The position numbers and the translations under genes are program-made. Shown here in pieces: positions 6,384 through 9,973 of a stretch of DNA of 9,973 nucleotides (position 1 is its first letter; the number at the start of each line of letters is the position of its first letter). The stretch is from Methylococcaceae bacterium UBA1147 (GTDB taxonomy: Bacteria; Pseudomonadota; Gammaproteobacteria; Methylococcales; UBA1147): positions 1 through 9,973 of the forward strand of contig DBZZ01000052.1 of NCBI GenBank assembly GCA_002311315.1, written 5' to 3'. The notes below the pieces were generated by a model. The model did not search any database. It was not told the origin of the DNA and worked only from the letters and a program-made list of their open reading frames with translations.

Positions 6384-6405
6384 CCGGGGGGCAGAGATAC
6401 CCCGG
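6384..6405 (-). terminator. GC-rich hairpin after proS, without U-tract
   Basis: On the minus strand CCGGGG (6405-6400) and CCCCGG (6389-6384) flank a ten-base loop, 23 bp past the proS stop. The sequence after it is ATAACC rather than a T-run, so it may be a 3'-end stabilising stem or Rho-associated end rather than a true intrinsic terminator. Confidence 0.3.
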
Positions 6406-6428
6406 GTGAGGAGGTCTAGGGTGATGGA

Positions 6429-8138
6429 TCAAGGTGCTAGCCGTTGTTTCAAGAACTCGACAATTTTGCTCAGTGGAACCTCAGTGACATCCTTATCCCG
6501 GCGGGTTTTGTATTCGACGGTAGCGGAATCAAGGCCCCGGTCACCGAGGACCACCCGGTGCGGAATTCCGATCAGTTCAATATCGGCAAACATGAAACCG
6601 GCACGCACCTTTCGATCGTCAAAAAGGACATCAATGCCGGCGTCAAGCATTTCTTGGTAGAGTTTTTCGACGGCGGTTCTCAATCGCTCCGACTTGTGCA
6701 TGTTCATGGGCAGCAAGGCGACCTGAAACGGCGCGATGGCGGCTGGCCAGATAATCCCATACTGGTCGTGATTTTGCTCGATGGCCGCCGCAATTACCCG
6801 GGTGACGCCGATGCCGTAACAGCCCATGGTCATGGCCCGGCTGCGTCCTCCTTCGTCCAGGACGACGGCATTCATTGCTTCACTGTATTTTTTCCCGAGT
6901 TGGAAGATATGACCGACCTCGATGCCACGGGCGATTTTCAGACTGCCTTCTCCGTCGGGGCTTGGGTCGCCTTCCTTGACCTGCCGAATATCTTCTATAC
7001 TGTTTGGCAACGGCAGATCGCGTTCCCAGTTGACCCCGGTCAGGTGTTGTCCATCCCGGTTGGCGCCGCAAATGAAATCGGCGACGTTGACCGCCGAGCG
7101 GTCTGCAATCACCGGGATATCCAGCCCGACGGGACCAATTGAACCGGCGGAGCAACCTGCGACCGCCTGGATCTCTTCGTTGCTGGCGAATTCCAGGGGA
7201 GATGCAACCAGGTCCAGTTTCTCCGCCTTGATTGTGTTCAGTTCGTGGTCACCGCGCAGTAGCAGGGCAACGACCGATTCCTCTGTGGATTTAACCAGTA
7301 GTGTCTTGATGCACTGTTCAGACGCCACGCCCAGGAATTCGCTGATCTGTTCGATGCTGTGCTGCCCAGGAGTTGCGATACTTTGCATTGTTGCCGAGGG
7401 GTCGTCTCGGCTGCCGATGGCGACCGCTTCTGCTAGTTCCACGTTTGCCGCGTACTTGCTTCTGGTCGAAAAGGCGATGGTGTCCTCACCGGATTCGGCA
7501 AGCACATGGAATTCGTGGGAAAGATTTCCGCCGATCGCTCCGGAATCGGCCAGCACCGGCCGAAATTCGAGCCCGAGCCGGGAAAAGATTCGGCAATAAG
7601 CTTCATGCATCTTTTCATAGGTGGCATCAAGCGATTGATGATCGAGATGAAACGAGTAGGCATCCTTCATGATGAATTCGCGGGCTCGCATGATTCCAAA
7701 GCGGGGCCGGATCTCGTCACGGAACTTGGTTTGGATTTGGTAGAAATTAACCGGCAGTTGCTTGTAGCTCTTGATTTCGCCGCGTGCGAGGGCGGTGATG
7801 ATTTCTTCGTGGGTCGGTCCCAGGCAGAATTCCCGGCCATGTCGATCATGGAACCGGGCAAGCTCCGGACCGTAATGTTCCCAACGCCCCGATTCCTGCC
7901 ATAGTTCCGCCGGTTGCACCGCGGGCATCAGAACCTCTAGAGCACCGGCACGATTCATTTCCTCACGGATCACGGCTTCGACCTTGTGCAGGATACGGAT
8001 TCCCATCGGCAGCCAGTTGTACAGACCAGCGGCCAGTTTTCGGATCAGGCCAGCCCGCAACATCAGCTGATGGCTTGCGATTTCGGCATCCGCCGGGGAT
8101 TCTTTCAGGGTATAAAGTGGAAAATTTAGTGTACGCAT
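6429..8138 (-). CDS. proS: Prolyl-tRNA synthetase, bacterial type with editing domain
   Basis: ProRS charges tRNA-Pro with proline in the cytoplasm. At 569 residues it fits the long bacterial form. Class II motif 1 lies around 40-72, motif 2 around 137-164 (TKFRDEIRPRFG), and motif 3 at 439-451 (GCYGIGVTRVIAA). The inserted domain between motifs 2 and 3, about 224-405, is the cis-editing module that hydrolyses Ala-tRNA-Pro. Lys278 in its IKTLLVKS stretch corresponds to the lysine reported as essential for editing in E. coli (Lys279). The anticodon-binding domain covers about 470-569. The ATG at 8138 gives the standard opening MRTLNFPLYTLKE; the ribosome site is weak. It is divergent from tupB and followed by a small exported gene. 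No lesion is seen. Confidence 0.98.
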   Translation of the reverse strand: MRTLNFPLYTLKESPADAEIASHQLMLRAGLIRKLAAGLYNWLPMGIRILHKVEAVIREEMNRAGALEVLMPAVQPAELWQESGRWEHYGPELARFHDRHGREFCLGPTHEEIITALARGEIKSYKQLPVNFYQIQTKFRDEIRPRFGIMRAREFIMKDAYSFHLDHQSLDATYEKMHEAYCRIFSRLGLEFRPVLADSGAIGGNLSHEFHVLAESGEDTIAFSTRSKYAANVELAEAVAIGSRDDPSATMQSIATPGQHSIEQISEFLGVASEQCIKTLLVKSTEESVVALLLRGDHELNTIKAEKLDLVASPLEFASNEEIQAVAGCSAGSIGPVGLDIPVIADRSAVNVADFICGANRDGQHLTGVNWERDLPLPNSIEDIRQVKEGDPSPDGEGSLKIARGIEVGHIFQLGKKYSEAMNAVVLDEGGRSRAMTMGCYGIGVTRVIAAAIEQNHDQYGIIWPAAIAPFQVALLPMNMHKSERLRTAVEKLYQEMLDAGIDVLFDDRKVRAGFMFADIELIGIPHRVVLGDRGLDSATVEYKTRRDKDVTEVPLSKIVEFLKQRLAP

Positions 8139-8196
8139 TTACTCAGTGGTCTGTTATCTGGGGTCGCGGCCTGGAATACCCGCCATGCCTGCCGGG

Positions 8197-8209
8197 ATCG
8201 GTATATAAT
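8197..8209. promoter_or_regulatory. TATATAAT box and ModE-like half-site between proS and tupB
   Basis: ATCGGTATATA (8197-8207) fits one half of the E. coli ModE operator form ATCGnTATATA, and overlaps a perfect TATAAT (8204-8209) on the plus strand. The matching second half-site is not found at the expected spacing. The box is about 150 bp before the tupB start and about 65 bp before the proS start on the other strand, so it could serve either as a promoter -10. No good -35 stands 16-18 bp away in either direction. Confidence 0.35.
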
Positions 8210-8304
8210 GCCCTGAACCTCCACGTTGCGGGGCAGCCGTTTCGATCGCAGTCAGGTTGACAAGGCATCGGATCCTGAAAGCGGGGCAGTTTACACTATT
8301 CTCC

Positions 8305-8336
8305 GCGCACTATGGAACAAGACACCATCCGTGCGC
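8305..8336 (+). promoter_or_regulatory. Stem-loop in the tupB 5' untranslated region
   Basis: GCGCAC(T)ATGG - nine-base loop - CCAT(CC)GTGCGC forms ten base pairs with one small internal loop, ending 21 bases before the TTG start of tupB. No U-run follows, so it is not a terminator. The start codon of a 33-codon out-of-frame reading frame (8312-8413) lies inside the stem. A translational control role is inferred. Confidence 0.45.
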
Positions 8337-8357
8337 AGCGATTGATCGTTTCTGGCT

Positions 8358-9050
8358 TTGAACTATTTTACCGAGTCAATTATCGGGGCCTTGGGACTAC
8401 TTTTTACCCTTGATCCCCAGGTTTACCTGATCATGTGGACCTCGGTCCATATTTCCTTGATCGCTGCCCTGCTGGCTTCCAGCCTGGGAATACCTCTAGG
8501 AACGATCATCGCTCTTGGCCGCTTTCCGGGCAAGTCCGCCCTGATGCTGGTGCTTGGTTCCCTGATGGCCCTGCCCACGGTAACCATCGGCCTGTTCTTT
8601 TATGGCCTGCTAAGCCGGCAGGGACCACTTGGTGAACTGGGGCTACTGTACAGCAAGACCGCGATCATCATTGGCGAGACCGTTCTCATCCTGCCGATCA
8701 TCGTTCACATGACGATTTCGGCAATCCAGGCCGCGGATTCCCGCCTCTTGCCAACACTTAAAATGCTTGGCGCCAGTCGCTGCCAGATGCTGATGCTAGT
8801 CGTCAGTGAACTGCGAAGGACGATTGTTTCCGGTGTAATCGCTGGGTTTGGAAGGGCCATCGGTGAGGTCGGCGTGGCGATGATGCTGGGTGGCAACATC
8901 AAGGGTTTTACGCGGACCATGACCACTGCGATTGCATTGGAAACAAGCAAGGGTGAATTCGATTTTGCCCTCGCCCTTGGCATCTTGCTGCTGATTATCG
9001 CGGTCGCCGTCAACGGTATCCTTAACCTGATCAACCGGAGTAGCACTTGA
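8358..9050 (+). CDS. tupB: Tungstate-type ABC transporter permease (TupB-like)
   Basis: This 230-residue inner-membrane permease belongs to the TupB branch of the oxyanion uptake ABC transporters (tungstate, possibly molybdate). About five hydrophobic segments lie near 27-52, 61-84, 101-125, 154-176 and 203-225. The ATPase-docking loop appears around 131-150 (LPTLKMLGAS), and the stretch 167-200 with VGVAMMLGGNIKGFTRTMT is characteristic of TupB-type permeases. The start is taken as TTG at 8358: an in-frame stop lies at 8343 and this gives the usual 25 or so residues before the first long segment. No ribosome site is visible, and ATG at 8433 (Met26) remains an alternative. The ATPase gene follows with a four-base overlap. 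The binding protein (TupA) is not upstream; it may lie past the window. Confidence 0.9.
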   Translation: MNYFTESIIGALGLLFTLDPQVYLIMWTSVHISLIAALLASSLGIPLGTIIALGRFPGKSALMLVLGSLMALPTVTIGLFFYGLLSRQGPLGELGLLYSKTAIIIGETVLILPIIVHMTISAIQAADSRLLPTLKMLGASRCQMLMLVVSELRRTIVSGVIAGFGRAIGEVGVAMMLGGNIKGFTRTMTTAIALETSKGEFDFALALGILLLIIAVAVNGILNLINRSST

Positions 9051-9973
9051 CTGCTGCCTACCGACTGGAGAGAGTCCGTTTTGATTACGGCAAGGGAACG
9101 GTGCTTGATCTCGAAAGTCTGACCATCCAGTCGCGGCAAGTCACCGCCCTGGTCGGGCCGAACGGGGCTGGTAAAAGTACCCTGATTTCGCTTTTGGCAT
9201 TTCTGGAAGCAGCGACCGCCGGCACGCTCGAATATTTCGGAGTGCCGGTTTCCAAATCGGATTTCCCCGGGCTTCGAAAGACGGTGGGGATGGTTCCACA
9301 AACTCCTTTTTTCCTGAATGGTTCGATTGCCTACAATGTTGAACTAGGCCTGAAAATCAGGGGAATTTCCAGGCGGCAGCGGGAGAAACAGGTGCGCACG
9401 GCCCTGGCAATGGTGGACATCGATCGTCACTCGGAACGGGGCATTGAATCATTGTCCGGCGGAGAACGACAACGAGTTGCGGTGGCCCGTGCACTGGCAC
9501 TGGATCCTACAGTACTGATTTTCGATGAGCCATTCACTTACCTGGATTCCTTGGCCATCAGGATTACCGAGAAACTAATCTCCTGGTTCGTCGAGGAAAA
9601 AGGCGGAACCGTGGTTCTCAGCACCCATAACCGCTTGCATGGGGTGGCGATTTCTGATCAGGTCGTGAACCTGCTTCATGGCACCATTGCGGAGGTACCG
9701 CTGATCAACCTGTTTCACGGAAAATACCGGGACGGCGTGTTCAATACCGGACAGATCGAGGTCGAGGTGCCAGAGGCGACAGAGAACGCTCGGTACATTG
9801 CAATCCACCCGAATGAAATCGTTCTGTCGCTTCATCCGCTGGATTCAAGCATGCGAAACTGTTTCCAAGGACGGGTCATGGCGATCACCGAGTGCAAACA
9901 TCAGATCCAGGTTCAGGTTGTCGGAAAAGAACGCTTCGAAGTATTGATTACACGGGAATCACTGGACCAACTC
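9047..9973 (+). CDS. tupC: ABC transporter ATPase with C-terminal TOBE/Mop-like domain (TupC-like), 3' truncated by window
   Basis: This is the ATP-hydrolysing subunit paired with TupB. The reading frame is open from TTG at 9047 to the window end (309 codons, no stop). TTGA overlaps the tupB stop, with GGAG six bases upstream (9037-9040). Walker A GPNGAGKST is at 37-45, the signature LSGGE at 136-140, Walker B VLIFDEP at 156-162, D-loop YLD at 165-167 and H-loop His194. After the nucleotide-binding domain a linker leads to AIHPNEIVLS (252-261), then FQGRV onwards, which resembles the TOBE/Mop-type oxyanion-sensing domain of ModC. Many TupC proteins lack such a domain. Tungstate versus molybdate specificity cannot be decided from this subunit. 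ATPase assignment is sure; the TOBE call is likely. Confidence 0.9.
   Translation, partial: MTAAYRLERVRFDYGKGTVLDLESLTIQSRQVTALVGPNGAGKSTLISLLAFLEAATAGTLEYFGVPVSKSDFPGLRKTVGMVPQTPFFLNGSIAYNVELGLKIRGISRRQREKQVRTALAMVDIDRHSERGIESLSGGERQRVAVARALALDPTVLIFDEPFTYLDSLAIRITEKLISWFVEEKGGTVVLSTHNRLHGVAISDQVVNLLHGTIAEVPLINLFHGKYRDGVFNTGQIEVEVPEATENARYIAIHPNEIVLSLHPLDSSMRNCFQGRVMAITECKHQIQVQVVGKERFEVLITRESLDQL

Noticed and set aside
8257..8262. Perfect TTGACA as a -35 box for tupB
   Set aside because: No acceptable -10 hexamer lies 15-19 bp downstream (the region is GC-rich); the TACACT at 8292 is too far.
8228..8289. Nine-base direct repeat GCGGGGCAG at 8228-8236 and 8281-8289, 53 bp apart
   Set aside because: Spacing is near five helical turns, but a single nine-base repeat in a 220-bp gap is quite possible by chance and the flanks do not match.
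8161..8357. tRNA or riboswitch (including the Moco/tungsten cofactor RNA) in the proS-tupB gap
   Set aside because: A TTTCGATC stretch resembles a T-loop, but no cloverleaf arms or known riboswitch core can be placed.
1..9973. Signs of horizontal transfer: IS elements, integrases, attachment repeats, CRISPR
   Set aside because: No transposase or integrase, no regularly spaced repeats, and the genes look alike in composition by eye.

Overview
The window looks like ordinary chromosomal DNA from a proteobacterium, most likely a gammaproteobacterium. The evidence is a cyclophilin gene divergent from cysS (the neighbourhood seen around ppiB-cysS in E. coli), a CysRS whose four zinc ligands fall at the E. 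coli residue numbers, and a long bacterial-type ProRS with the inserted editing domain. I cannot name the genus. The window holds no IS element, CRISPR array, tRNA, rRNA or phage gene that I can support.

Layout: (1) 11-598 (-) is an exported cyclophilin-type peptidyl-prolyl isomerase, divergent from (2) 895-2286 (+), cysS. The 296 bp between them are crowded with short inverted repeats, one of which spans the cysS start codon. (3) 2407-3252 (-) is a HAD-superfamily hydrolase convergent with cysS, with an unusual DWHAT motif I. (4) 3425-5640 (-) is a tight three-gene unit: two half-size YeeE/YedE membrane proteins (sulfur-species transport family, PmpA/PmpB-like) overlapping by ATGA, then a Ste24-like M48 membrane metalloprotease 18 bp later. 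It ends at a good intrinsic terminator 2 bp after the protease stop. (5) 5818-6165 (-) is a small exported protein of unknown function. (6) 6429-8138 (-) is proS. (7) 8358-9973 (+), divergent from proS, carries a TupB-type tungstate permease and a TupC-type ATPase. The ATPase starts with TTG overlapping the permease stop, carries a C-terminal TOBE/Mop-like domain and runs off the window. No substrate-binding protein (TupA) is visible.

Two aminoacyl-tRNA synthetases and a foldase are housekeeping. The accessory physiology suggested is membrane handling of sulfur species and uptake of tungstate (or molybdate) for an oxyanion cofactor enzyme not in view. I see no clearly new multi-gene system. 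The most interesting leads are the palindrome-packed cysS leader, the structured 5' region of tupBC with a ModE-like half-site, the HAD protein lacking the usual acid/base Asp, and the transporter-protease operon.
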